Source: Dactylorhiza incarnata (lineage: Eukaryota; Streptophyta; Magnoliopsida; Asparagales; Orchidaceae). From it: a stretch of DNA of 64,000 bases. Shown one piece after another: positions 1 through 9,432 of the stretch (the stretch's first letter is position 1; every line of letters begins with the position of its first letter). The notes beneath the pieces are model-generated. The model saw only the letters and a program-made list of their open reading frames with translations, was not told the origin of the DNA and ran no database searches. Position numbers and translations under genes: made by a program. Location of the stretch: the NCBI GenBank assembly GCA_033032865.1, contig JAWHQI010000618.1:62001-126000 (forward strand). Direction: 5' to 3'.

Positions 1-366
1 CAACAAACAAGGCACACAACAGTGCTTAATCCCCACAAACTCTCAACTCTCACAAGAGGAGACTCAACAAGCGTAAAGCTCACAAGCGCACAAGAGACTC
101 TCCAAACAACACCCCCAAAGAAGCTCCAAAATCCTCAATGGATGCAAATGAGGAGGTCTTTCTCTTATATAGGCCTCCTCCACCATTTCCCTCCAAAACG
201 GAAGGTTCTAGAGTTCTCCACATAAAGAAGGGGTTGGATGACTCCATATTCTTCTGGATCCTTCCACACTATTCTACATGGTTAGCTTCTGCAATATTCC
301 GGAACATTCTTAACTTATCTAGACAAATCTAGAGCGGTCCATCAAGTTAACCTCATGTCCGTGACA
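1..366 (-). repeat. 3' LTR of the gag-protease element (partial)
   Basis: Matches 2402-2767 with four substitutions. It ends in GTCCGTGACA at 366, directly beside a purine-rich tract (minus strand AGTGGGGGAGAA, 367-378), the expected plus-strand primer. A TATATAA box on the minus strand lies at 165-171. The 5' part of this LTR is off the window. Confidence 0.85.
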
Positions 367-378
367 TTCTCCCCCACT
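367..378 (-). promoter_or_regulatory. Polypurine tract of the gag-protease element
   Basis: The minus strand reads AGTGGGGGAGAA immediately before the TGTCACGG start of the 3' LTR. A perfect 8-bp inverted repeat (ATGCATCG, 4-base loop, CGATGCAT) sits at 385-404, between the gag-protease stop codon and this tract. Confidence 0.75.
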
Positions 379-403
379 GAATTCATGCATCGCCCTCGAT
401 GCA

Positions 404-2206
404 TCAAGCTTGTCGAAATCTTTGTACCGTCCTCATTGCGGACATGAACTTCTCTTCTCGTCCATGAGTCCTCCTTATCGGCACCGGGTAAGTATTTGGA
501 CCATCAATTAGGTGAATCTCCGATGTTGGAAAAATAAGAAGTCCTTCAAACTTATCAAGAAAGTTCATCCCAACGACAACATCATAGTCATCATAGGGGA
601 TAACTTCGATGGGCACCTTCCCTTTCCATCCTCCAAGACAAACATTCACATCCGGAGCAAGACCAATAGTTCGCACCTCTTGAGAATTAGCAAATTTGAG
701 GCGTGCTGGTCCAAACCTGATTGGTAGCCCGATTCTCTCTGCAGCAGTCTTGGACATGAAGAAGTCCGTTGCTCCCGTGTCCACCAAGGCTCTCATCTTT
801 GTGCCCTCGATCTTCACATCCACCATCATTTGTCCTTTGTTTTCCATCCTTCTTCCATGGGTTAAACTCGCACTTCCCAACTTGTAGTTGCCCTTAGTTT
901 CCATTTTATCAACAACAATTCTTATGGACTCCAAAGTAGGGCAATCACATACCTTGTGCGGTCCTTGACAGCAGAAACATTGCAAATATTGGTGTCTTAT
1001 ATAGGATCCCCGAGTAGTCATGGCATTAAGACGCCGCATGATACTTAGCCTTGCCATGTCTTGTGGCTCCTCCTCATCCCCGCTCGTAGAGTCATCTTTC
1101 TTTTTCATTGATGATAGGGTGCCAAGCTTTGGGCAATTCTTCATATGGTGAGGCCCCTTGCATACAAAGCAAGTGAGGGCCCTCTTTCTTTCTTCAAATC
1201 TCCTTTGTCGAGGGGCATCATCTTTGGGCTCAACTTCAGAATCTCCGACATCCTTTTGGTAGTACATTTCCTCCTCCTGTTGGAACTCACATAGTGATTC
1301 GGCTGCTGCAATCGCCTCATCGACCGTACGGGGTCCTCGTCGCTATACCTCCTGTTTTGCCCATGCTTGTAGCCCATCCACAAAGTAGAATTGCCGATTT
1401 TCCTCGGCCATATCGGGGATTTGTAGCATGAGCGTTGTGAACTCATTTACATACTCGGTTATTGTTCTCCTTTGCTTTAGCTCTCTCAATTTTTTTCGAG
1501 CTTGGTATGCCACGTTCTCCGGGTAAAAATGTCGCTTGAGTTCCCTCTTGAACTCCTCCCATGTGTCCAATCGACACAAACCTTTTGCGACATCAGTTTG
1601 TTTCCTTCGCCACCATAGAGCGGCGTTATCATCAAGGAACTGTGACGCGGTATGTACCTTGGTCTTACCATCTTGTAGATGACAACCTTCGAAGTAGTTT
1701 TCCATCTTCCATAGGAAGTTCTCAACTTCCTTAGCATCTCGCTTGCCCAAGAATGGCTCGGGTCTGGGTATGTCCACTCTAGTCATAGAAGCATTGGTGC
1801 CGACACTTCCACTAGCGATGGCCTTCTTGCAAATGGCTAGGTCTTCCTCCAGGCGATCTATCCTTCCCTTTAGTTCGCCAGATTCTTCCTCCAACTCATT
1901 AATGCGTGCAAGTAGTGTGATATTCTCCTCAAATACGCAGTGGAGTTTGTTCTCTAGCTCCACACGAGAGGCTTCCCATTCTTTGCGCATGGAACGATTA
2001 TTGATTTCCATTAACTCCATGCGTTTCTCCCAGTCTTCCATGGCCAGCTCCAAGTGTTTCTCTTCTCGAGCACGGCTTTGATCACGCTTCTTCTTGCTAG
2101 CTTGTAGGGTAACATCTCTACCCGTTCCTCCTCCGTAATGTAATCTTCTCCTGCCATGCTTGGTCTTGTTGCAGCACGATGCGCACAACCTAGCCTCTGA
2201 TACCAA
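404..2206 (-). pseudogene. gag-protease polyprotein with one in-frame stop
   Basis: A continuous minus-strand frame of about 600 codons runs from 2206 to the TGA at 404-406, broken only by a TAG at 1343-1345, best explained as a CAG to TAG change. The first in-frame ATG is at 2041; the codons upstream of it may be leader. Visible parts in order are a long heptad-rich coiled coil, a retrotransposon gag domain (FLDDNAALWWRRK, then WEEFKRELKRHFYPEN), two CCHC knuckles (CFVCKGPHHMKNC and CFCCQGPHKVCDC) and an aspartic protease with active site VDTGAT. Gag packages RNA and the protease cleaves the polyprotein. The frame stops after the protease domain with no trace of RT. The stop falls inside gag, before the knuckles, so it looks like a mutation rather than programmed readthrough. 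Confidence 0.8.
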
Positions 2207-2207
2207 C
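2194..2207 (-). promoter_or_regulatory. Primer-binding site (initiator Met tRNA type)
   Basis: The minus strand reads GTTGGTATCAGAGG directly after the LTR end GTCCGTGACA. TGGTATCAGAG is the usual plant retrotransposon complement to the 3' end of initiator-Met tRNA. Confidence 0.8.
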
Positions 2208-2767
2208 TGTCACGGACTTAGCACTTTGACACTAAGTACGTGCGGCACTTGGCTAGAATTCCAACAAACTTAGGCTAACCAAGTAAGTCTTCCTCAAACA
2301 AAGCAATGGAATAAAGAGAACAACTCCTATTATAACTCTCAACAAAGTTACAAGACAATTAGGTAGACAGTTGAGCGAGACATACGAAAGAGCGAGACAT
2401 ACAACAAACAAGGCACACAACAGTGCTTAATCCCCACAAACTCTCAACTCTCACAAGAGGAGACTCAACAAGCGTAAAGCTTACAAACGCACAAGAGACT
2501 CTCCAAACAACACCCCCAAAGAAGCTCCAAAATCCTCAATGGATGCAAATGAGGAGGTCTTTCTCTTATATAGGCCTCCTCCACCATTTCCCTCCAAAAC
2601 GGAAGGTTCTAGAGTTCTCCACATAAAGAAGGGGTTGAATGACTCCATATTCTTCTGGATCCTTCCACACTATTCTACACGGTTAGCTTCTGCAATATTC
2701 CGGAACATTCTTAACTTATCTAGACAAATCTAGAGCGGTCCATCAAGTTAACCTCATGTCCGTGACA
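2208..2767 (-). repeat. 5' LTR of the gag-protease element (560 bp)
   Basis: Complete LTR bounded by TGTCACGGAC and GTCCGTGACA. It carries a minus-strand TATATAA at 2566-2572, the likely core promoter. The right flank (2768 on) is Copia A coding sequence for SHLQIVERI, in the minus direction. Confidence 0.85.
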
Positions 2768-3206
2768 ATGCGCTCAACTATCTGGAGATGAGAGGTTCGA
2801 GGAGCATGCATGAATCGACTGACAACTCCAACAACAATGGATATGTTAGGTCTTGTAACTATCAGATAGATCAACTTCCCTACAAGATGCCGATAATACT
2901 CTGGGTTTGGTAGAAGTAGATCGAAGTCTGAGGAATGAGCGCAGAGCTTGTGATTGTCCATAGGAGTGTCAACATGCATACATCCAAATTGGCCAACATC
3001 ACGAAGCAAGTCAAGGCAGTATTTCCGTTGAAAAAGAACTAAGTCCATCAGGACACTGAGCTATCTCGAGACCGAGGAAATACCGAAGATTGCCCAAATC
3101 TTTAGTTTGAAAAACAGACGCCAAGTGCTGTTTGATCATGTTTATTCCTGTGGCATCATCACCCGTAATCAAGATATCATCGACATAGACCAATATAATT
3201 ACTGTG
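2768..3206 (-). pseudogene. Copia A RT C-terminal half and start of RNase H region
   Basis: The minus strand encodes VIILVYVDDILITGDD (intact YVDD catalytic box), then LGNLRYFLGLEIA, PNPEYYRHLVGKLIYL, VTRPNIS and RFMHAPRTSHLQIVERI. It is cut at 2767 by the gag-protease element and at 3207 by the TRIM. A frame change lies near 3020. Confidence 0.8.
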
Positions 3207-3325
3207 TGTTGGGTCCAGCGTTCCTTCACTTGACCCGTAGCGCCTTTCCTACTTCCTTAAAGAAAAAGTAGCGCCCTTCCCATAAGTCCGGACTTTTGGG
3301 ATAGTTGGTTGCGCTTGATCCGACA
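3207..3325 (+). repeat. 5' LTR of TRIM
   Basis: 119 bp, TG...CA ends, followed two bases later by the primer-binding site TGGTATCAGAGG. Confidence 0.9.
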
Positions 3326-3538
3326 AGTGGTATCAGAGGGAGGTTGCGGGTTCGAGACGGGGGGGGGGGGGGGGGGGGGGGCGCTGATAATTCCTGAAAT
3401 TTCTCTACCTTTGTGGGTCCCGACGGGTCAGGCGGCCGCGGCCATGTGTAAAGCCACCTCTGAGCCATGTGGTGCGCCACCTCTGAGCCATGTGGAGCAC
3501 CTCTGAGCTTGCGGGTTGTGCTGGACGCTGGGGGAGAT

Positions 3539-3657
3539 TGTTGGGTCCAGCGTTCCTTCACTTGACCCGTAAAGCCTTTCCTACTTCCTTAAAGAAAAAG
3601 TAACGCCCTTCCCATAAGTCCGGGCTTTTGGGATAGTTGGTTGCGCTTGATCCGACA
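3539..3657 (+). repeat. 3' LTR of TRIM
   Basis: 119 bp, preceded by a purine-rich tract ending at 3538 and followed by the CTGTG target duplication. Confidence 0.9.
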
Positions 3658-4100
3658 CTGTGCCAGCCGGACGATGTCGAGTAAATAAAGAGAAGTCGGC
3701 TGAACTTCGAGTGAACCCAACACCACGAACAACCTAACAAAACTTGTCGAACCAAGCACGAGGAGACTGTTTGCATCTGCCAATGTCGATGAACAACGAG
3801 GGAGATCAACACACAAACATAATTCAGTTTGGAGACAAGTGAGAAGGTTTCGTCATAATCAAGGCCTTGTTGTTGTGTGAAGCCACGAGCCACAAGATGA
3901 GCCTCGAGTCGTTGAACTGCCCCATCCGAATCTTGTTTGACGGTAAACACCCACTTGCACCATACACAAGGTTGGCCAAGTGGAAGGGGAACAAGGTCCC
4001 AAGTCTAATTCGCCCGAAGAGCATTCATTTCCTCAGCCAAGGGCCCAAGGCCGCGCGCCACCCCGGATGTTGGAAAGCCTCTTGTAAAGTGTTAGGGGTG
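3658..4100 (-). pseudogene. Copia A RT N-terminal half with internal deletion
   Basis: The minus strand encodes the HPGWR entry motif (about 4050), CKWVFTVKQDSDG, LVARGFTQQQGLDYDETFS and VHRHWQM. It then jumps straight to AWFDKFC and FTRSSADFSLFT in another frame. By comparison with Copia G and D, about 200 bp are missing, including the QLDVKNAFL segment that carries the first catalytic aspartate of RT. The enzyme could not be active. Confidence 0.75.
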
Positions 4101-5610
4101 TAGATAGACATCAAAGAAGATGAAAAGTTATGAAGCACCGGAGAGGGGCGATGTAAGGACACATAGTTCTCCATAGGATGGACGGTTGATGCTGGTGCCA
4201 GATCTTCAGGCTGCGGGATAGTAGTTGGAGAAGGTAATTGTCGGAGGGCATCAGAACGAGGAGGACGACGAGTGTATACATGAAGAAGAGGCGGTTTGGA
4301 GGGTGCAGGGTTTAGCGGTGGGGTTATGGGTGGTATAGGAGAAGTTACAGGGACAGTAAGGCGGCATAGAGTTGTAGTTGGTGTAAGGGGGGAGGGGGTG
4401 AGTGAAAAGGTTGATCTTCGAGAAAGGTCACATCTGCAGTTGTAACAACCTTGTGATCAACAAGAGAGTAGCCGACATATCCTTTTTGAGTGCGAGAGTA
4501 ACCAACGAACATATATTTTTTTGCACGAGGAGCAAGCTTGTCGGTGGAGGGGCTAAGGAAGTGGACATAACATGTGCAACCAAAGACGCGAGGAGTAACT
4601 GGAAAGGGGGGTGTAGAGGGAAATAAAAGCAAAAGGGAGTCACAAAGTTGAGAATGGAGGAGGGCATGCGATTGATGAGGTATCAAGCTGTAGAAACCGC
4701 GATATGCCAATATCGCTTGGGGACCTGCATTTGAAACATAAGTGAGCGAGCGACCTCTAGAAGGTGACGATTCTTGCGTTCAGCTACACCATTTTGTTGG
4801 GGTGTATAAGCGCATGAGGTTTGATGGATGATGCCGAACTCAGTACAAAGATTATTAAACTCATGACTCGTATATTCATGCGCATTGTGAGTGCGGATTG
4901 TTTTAATGGAGCGTGAAAAATGTGTACGAGTTTCAGCAATAAAAACACGAAACACACCAGGGAGTTCAGAGCGATCATGAAGTAGATACAACCACGTCAT
5001 GCGAGAGTAATCATCAATAAAAGTAAGAAAGTAATGGTAACCAGAAACACTAGCTGTTTTATATGGTCTTCAAATTTCAGAATGTACTAGAGAAAAAGAA
5101 GCATCGCTCTGAGTACAATGCATGATAAAAGAAGAACGATGTTGTTTGCCAAGAATACAAGATTCACAAGTAAAATCGGTTAGGGAGAGATCAGGAAGAA
5201 CTTTCTTGAGAATGCGGAGAGGAGCGTGCCCAAGGCGCCGATGCCAATCAATAAAGGAGACGGAGGATAGAACTGTGGGAGGAACATGCAGAATGTAGAG
5301 CCCGTTGGACAACTTTCCTTCACCAATGATATTCTGCGTCGGTCGATCCTGCACAACAAAAGAAGATGAATAAAAGGTTACAGTGCAGTCAAGATCTTGA
5401 ATAAGCCGACTAACAGAGAGAAGGTTGAATGGAGAGCCCGGAACATGAAGAACCGAGCGGAGAGAGATAAAAGGAGTGGTGACACGTCAGCAGAACCGGA
5501 CACTGGGGTTGTAGCACCATTAGCCACGATGATGAACTAGGGATGCACTGAGTCCAAGTACTACAGTGGCTTCTATAGAGTAATACGGTGGGTGGCACTA
5601 GAATCCACAA
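4101..5610 (-). pseudogene. Copia A protease-integrase region
   Basis: Read right to left: protease active-site relative WIVDSSATHR (about 5605; Gly of DSGA replaced by Ser), LHVPGSPFNLLSVSRL, the integrase zinc-binding part WHRRLGHAPLRILKKV and CESCILGKQH, then the core (FIDDYSRMTWLYLLHDRSE, TSCAYTPQQNGVAERKNRH) and the C-terminal GYSRTQKGYVGYS segment. Stops and small frame changes interrupt it. Integrase would have inserted the cDNA into the genome. Confidence 0.75.
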
Positions 5611-5785
5611 TCCAAGTGCAGCTCAGTTGGTGATGAGGACCAGTTTAGAGCTCCCTTATCCAGGAGGTCTGGGTTCAAGTCCCGGCCTCAACAACCCGCC
5701 ACTGGAATTAGCGGCTGCGACCGATCAGATCCGTGGAGATGGGTTGGGGTCACTGGTCTGCAGACCTGCAGCGCACCCACAGTAG
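5611..5785 (+). mobile_element. tRNA-related SINE-like insertion in Copia A
   Basis: Between A's gag (AWIQHQPFVTP) and protease (WIVDSSAT) lies about 175 bp unrelated to Copia. It has an A-box-like GCTCAGTTGGTGATGAGG and, about 35 bp further, a B-box-like GGTTCAAGTCCCGGCC at 5671-5686, the internal RNA polymerase III promoter plan of tRNA-derived SINEs. No poly(A) or clear target duplication was found, so edges are approximate. The zinc-knuckle part of gag is missing here, so the insertion is tied to a deletion. Confidence 0.6.
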
Positions 5786-6344
5786 ACCGAGGCGTTACAA
5801 AAGGCTGATGCTGAATCCAGGCCTCTACTAGAGTTTTAGAACGCGCAACAAAGGAGGTCAGATCGTCAGCCACCCCTGAGTCAAGAGATTGAAGATCGGT
5901 GATGATGTCAAAGAGTTGTTGCAAGCTGTCCTTGCCAGAATAGAGGGAGTGAATTTCCTCCCACATGGCCTAGGCCGTCTCATGATACATCGCCATTCGA
6001 TATGGTTCACTATCCATAGAGTTGAGAATCCATGATTGGACATGACCGTCATCACAGAGCCTTTCCTCGGTAGGCTCATTAGGGGTAGCCTTAGTCAGAT
6101 GATGTAGGAGGCCTTTGGTTTGAAGCACACCGCGGATGGAGTGCACCCACTCAACAAAGTTCTTGCCATTTAGAGAGATAGTAGTGATCCGAAGTTCATC
6201 ACGGACTTCCGGTAGGGGAGTCGCAACACGGGCATGAAGAGATGTGGCGTCAGTCAAATCCATGGATGGTAGAGATAGAGTGCGGTTAGGAGCACTTGCA
6301 GCGGATAAGAGCACCGGACAGTGGCTGTTAGGAGAACAGGACAC
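5786..6344 (-). pseudogene. Copia A gag (truncated)
   Basis: The minus strand encodes MDLTDATSLHARVATPLPE, then LRITTISLNGKNFVEWVHSI, SWILNSMDSEPYRMAMYHETA and, after a stop and frame change near 5968, MWEEIHSLYSGKDSLQQLFD. This is the UBN2-type Copia gag core shared with F and G. The 3' third, including the CCHC knuckle, is gone next to the SINE-like insertion. Confidence 0.8.
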
Positions 6345-7040
6345 TGCCGGTTAGGAGCACAAAGGGCGCGACAAGGCACGTGACATCTCCGGACAGGACA
6401 CTGCCGGATATGAGCACTTGGAGTGCGGTCAGAACACTGCCGGTTAGGAGCAGCGGTAAGGGGCGACAGACAGATGAACAGGAGCACATGCAGAGAGTCC
6501 GCTCGGCAAGGAAATCAGTCTAGGAGATCAACCAGACCGACGATTAAGAGCAATAGAGATCTTGGCGACTAGGGGACCGTGCGAGCTTGCGGAATGGAAA
6601 GCTATGGCAAGCAGGCGAGCGCACGAAGGAGTCTTCGGACAGACAACCAGAAAAGAACGCAGGATGACGGGCTGATGAGCACGGAAGCCGCGAATATGAA
6701 TCTGCGCGGACATCCAAACGCGAACACGGCTGGCGAGCACAACGGATAGAGCGGAGAAGAATCCGCACGGACTGAAGAGAACTGAAGGAGAAGTCGCGCG
6801 GATAGAGCGGTGAGCACAACGGGCAGAAGCACGGAGCGTCAGCGGCGGGACCCAACGGGAGGTGTAGCCGAGAGCTATAAAACCAGGGGGAAGCAAGATG
6901 CGATAGGGAATCACAGGAGAGGAGGACTGCAGTTAGGAGAAAAGAGACCGTAGGAGCGGAGGACTGCGGTTAGACGACAGGAGACCGCAGGAGAGGCGAG
7001 GCAGAGCCTCAAGCCGAGCAAAAAAAAGGAATCGAGTTGG
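6345..7040 (-). other. Copia A untranslated leader
   Basis: About 700 bp between primer site and gag, rich in short GCGC- and CTCGC-like repeats, with open frames but no recognisable protein. Similar repeat-rich leaders occur in C, D, E, F and G. Confidence 0.6.
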
Positions 7041-7052
7041 GCTCTGATACCA

Positions 7053-7264
7053 TATAGAAAAGAGCCAAAATGAGGAAATAAATGAGAATAATTTTATTTC
7101 ATTTCTTTTTTCACATACATACACACAAGTATTGTTACACTTATATAGGGAGAGAAGGAGGAGAACTAATCACATTCTAAGATGTGAGACTAAAGACTAA
7201 AGGAGGAAGAAAGCTCTAGCTGGGCTTTGTTATTGGGCTTTTGTACAAACTTTCTTCAACAACA
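7053..7264 (-). repeat. 5' LTR of Copia A
   Basis: About 212 bp. The right end reads TGTTGTTGAAG on the minus strand; the left end is TATAG instead of TGTAG, next to the primer site (minus strand TGGTATCAGAGC, 7041-7052). Contains a minus-strand TATATAAG box near 7140. The outer end could be 7261 or 7264. Confidence 0.7.
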
Positions 7265-7377
7265 TTTATATAGAGTAGTTGAGGAGGGAGAATTTACACT
7301 GAGATGTGGTACTAAATACAAGAATGAGAAAATATACAATGAATCTCTTTTTGAGCTTTTGAGCTTGAGTTTTAACA
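7265..7377 (-). repeat. Partial 3' LTR of Copia C
   Basis: The minus strand starts TGTTAAAACTCAAG after a purine tract (CTTTAGAGGG, 7378-7387). It resembles 17615-17794 but stops where Copia A begins; the rest would lie left of A, outside the window. Confidence 0.7.
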
Positions 7378-7387
7378 CCCTCTAAAG

Positions 7388-7682
7388 ATGGATCATATGT
7401 ATCGATCATTCCCAGTTTGACACAAATATCTGAAAAAGACGAAAAAATTAATTTGGTGAAGATGTCTGTCAACTCTTTATCTGGAAAAACAAATAGAGTC
7501 CATATTTATTTTTTGATAACTTTCTCTTTGATGAAGTGACAATCAACTTCAATATATTTTGTTCTTTTATGAAACACTGGAATTTTAGTTATGTAAATAA
7601 CAACTTTATTATTACAAAACATCAGTAAAGGATAATCGTAGATTTCTCTCAAGTCTTTTAGAAGTGTTCTCAACCAGTTTAA
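7388..7682 (-). pseudogene. Copia C RNase H C-terminal part
   Basis: The minus strand encodes LNWLRTLLKDL, CNNKVVIYITKIPVFHKRTK, YIEVDCHFIKEKV and, after a break, DIFTKLIF and CVKLGMIDTY, the conserved end of Copia pol. TTTAA at 7678-7682 is the left target duplication of the next element. Confidence 0.8.
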
Positions 7683-8054
7683 TGTTGGGTTTTCTCTAAA
7701 CATGAGCGGAACAACACATCATATGTGCACAACGGAATAAATAAACAAGAACAACCCAAAACAGTTATAGAATCTTGCGATTTCATGAATCAAGAAATAA
7801 ATAATGCAACATATTGCAATATACCTGAGAGGGATTGAGTTAATACTCAACCAAAGTGCTCCAAAAATCTGATCCAGAAGCAAGCGGTTGAGTTCCAAGC
7901 ACAGAAAGTATATTTGCGCCTCTACAACAGTCCACACGAGCGAAGGAGAACCCCAAGCTTCTTGTCCAACAAGATCTAGGTCGGAGAAGGAATGCCCTCA
8001 GTGTCTCAATCTGTGGAGATCTTACGGAATGGTTTTTTGGTTAAATGTCGTGTA

Positions 8055-8177
8055 GATCTATTTCGTCGAGACGATCTCAACGATATCGTCGTGAAGATCT
8101 ATATCGTTGAGACGATCTCAACGATATCGTCGTAAAGATCTATATCATCGAGACGATCTCGACGATATCGCACAACA
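8055..8177. repeat. 41-bp minisatellite, three units
   Basis: Units start with GATCTAT at 8055, 8096 and 8137 and carry GACGATCTCAACGATATCG; the third is diverged at its end. Related CGATAT/GACGAT words continue to about 8260. Confidence 0.8.
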
Positions 8178-8369
8178 CTCAACGATACATTAAAGGTTGA
8201 CAGTCGGTTATGTCGTCGTGACCACTCGACGATATTCACTATATCGTCGTGATGATCTTGATGATACATGCAATGTCGTCTTGAACACATGCCAACATGC
8301 TCCATACAATATTCATAATATCTGTGGAACATTTAGCCGACTCGACCCAACTCCAACGAGTCATAGGAT

Positions 8370-9311
8370 CATGGTTATCAGGATCGCGATCTGGATCTTA
8401 GGATCTTACGATTCTACGATCCAGATTTTGTAAATCGATCCGGATCTTACCTAGGATCTAAATCGGCACATCTACGACTGGGATCGCGATCTGGATCTTA
8501 GGATCTCTAGGATCACGATCCCGACCGATTCTACCGATCCGACCAAATGGAACTAGAAACATGTCCAACTCTATCCCGACCTCATTCAACCGGTTCAACA
8601 TCAATAACTCATTGTTTAACCTTATCCCAATCCCACCCACATACCCCATAACAGAATCATATCATGTTGTTTTACCATATACCAAATGTCGATTGCCGGC
8701 TGCAAACGGAGGCCAAAACCGACGTCTTCGGTCGCTTCCAGTCCAGACAATGTCTTCCTTTTCCTTCCTTATCAGATTCCATTTCAAGTGGTATCAATGT
8801 CTTATCTTATATTTTTGCGTATGAGCAATCCAGTGGCTTCCTGTTTCCTTCTTTCAGGCCAGCGTCTAATCTTCCTTTCTAGCGTACGAGCAATCTAACG
8901 GTTAGAAATCCAGTATAGGAGCAATTCAAGCTTCCTGCTTCCAGCATACGAGCAATCCAACAGTCTAGATTCGTCTTCCTGCTTTTAGGCTTCCACAAAT
9001 CCAACAGTCCAGATTTGTTTTTATTGTTAGCAGACATTTGGTGTCCTACCTGAAACTGAAAGTGAACTTAGTATGATATTATCTTTTTAAATTTAGTTAT
9101 TTAAAAAAATTTAATATAATTATTTACATACTGCTCGATTTATTGATTTTTTGCTAATTGAGCATGTAATTTGATGATACAAAATTAATTTTATATTTTG
9201 AGATTAATCTATGAATGTTGTAGGATCTTGCGATCCTCGATCCGATTCTATGATCCGATCCGATCCAACCTTGAAACAATCTTACCTAGGATCTCGATCC
9301 TGACAACCTTG
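8370..9311. mobile_element. Non-autonomous hAT-type element (942 bp)
   Basis: Inverted ends CATGGTTATCAGGATCG (8370 on) and, read inward from 9311, CAAGGTTGTCAGGATCG; 22-bp ends with three mismatches. An exact 8-bp target duplication CATAGGAT lies at 8362-8369 and 9312-9319. Both subterminal regions are packed with GATC-centred words (GGATCTTAGGATCTTACGAT and similar), like hAT transposase-binding arrays. The interior has no recognisable transposase. Confidence 0.85.
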
Positions 9312-9352
9312 CATAGGATTGGTCTTTCATTCATATCCAATATGAGTAAGAC

Positions 9353-9432
9353 TGTTACGGGCCTCCCTATCAGGTCACCCGCAACAGGGTCGCGGCCCTG
9401 TTGCGGGTGACCTAATAGGGAGGCCCGTAACA
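9353..9432. mobile_element. 80-bp near-perfect palindrome with 5-bp target duplication
   Basis: The arms (TGTTACGGGCCTCCCTAT... and its complement) match except for one interior mismatch and a TCGCGG centre. AAGAC flanks both sides at 9348-9352 and 9433-9437. It could form one hairpin over its whole length. The duplication suggests insertion as a unit, as for a fold-back or tiny MITE. No coding capacity. Confidence 0.7.

Larger units (their letters stand above)
1..2767 (-). mobile_element. Non-autonomous Ty3-type LTR element with gag and protease only
   Basis: Two direct repeats (1-366, cut by the window edge, and 2208-2767) bracket 1.84 kb. On the minus strand the order is 5' LTR, primer-binding site matching initiator-Met tRNA, gag-protease, purine-rich tract, 3' LTR. 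The 366 comparable LTR bases differ at only 4 positions. The complete LTR has extended inverted ends, TGTCACGGAC and GTCCGTGACA. No reverse transcriptase, RNase H or integrase is present, and the interior is too short for them, so mobility would depend on a partner element. Known TR-GAG elements have this plan. It lies in the RNase H region of Copia A: the base after 2767 resumes A's reading. The matching left target duplication is outside the window. Confidence 0.85.
3207..3657 (+). mobile_element. TRIM/SMART miniature LTR retrotransposon (451 bp, complete)
   Basis: Two 119-bp LTRs (3207-3325 and 3539-3657) start TGTTGGGTCC and end TCCGACA, with four differences between them. After the first comes TGGTATCAGAGG at 3328-3339 (initiator-Met primer site); before the second comes the purine tract GCTGGGGGAGAT. 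The 213-bp interior has no coding capacity and contains a run of more than 20 G beginning near 3359. Perfect 5-bp target duplications, CTGTG at 3202-3206 and 3658-3662, flank it. Removing one copy restores A's RT reading into VIILVYVDD. All cis features of a mobile LTR element are present without any gene, which defines TRIM or SMART elements. Orientation is opposite to A. Confidence 0.93.
2768..7264 (-). mobile_element. Copia element A (decayed, multiply interrupted)
   Basis: Minus-strand Copia with 5' LTR at right, initiator-Met primer site at 7041-7052, leader, gag, protease, integrase and RT in Copia order. The 3' end lies beyond the window's left edge because the gag-protease element sits in it. 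Coding is broken by a TRIM, a SINE-like insertion, stops and deletions. The right end joins part of an LTR of Copia C at 7264/7265, so A landed in C's 3' LTR. Confidence 0.85.

Noticed and set aside
1343..1345. Programmed TAG readthrough site in the gag-protease element
   Set aside because: The stop lies within gag upstream of the zinc knuckles, not at the gag-protease boundary; a point mutation is simpler.
5650..5690. Functional tRNA gene
   Set aside because: Only A- and B-box-like motifs; no cloverleaf with acceptor stem could be assembled, and it sits in a Copia coding region as SINEs do.
8055..8177. CRISPR-like array
   Set aside because: Head-to-tail 41-bp units without unique spacers, in plant repeat DNA; a minisatellite.
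9353..9432. Rho-independent terminator
   Set aside because: Arms of about 37 bp, no T-run, a eukaryotic context and a flanking 5-bp duplication.
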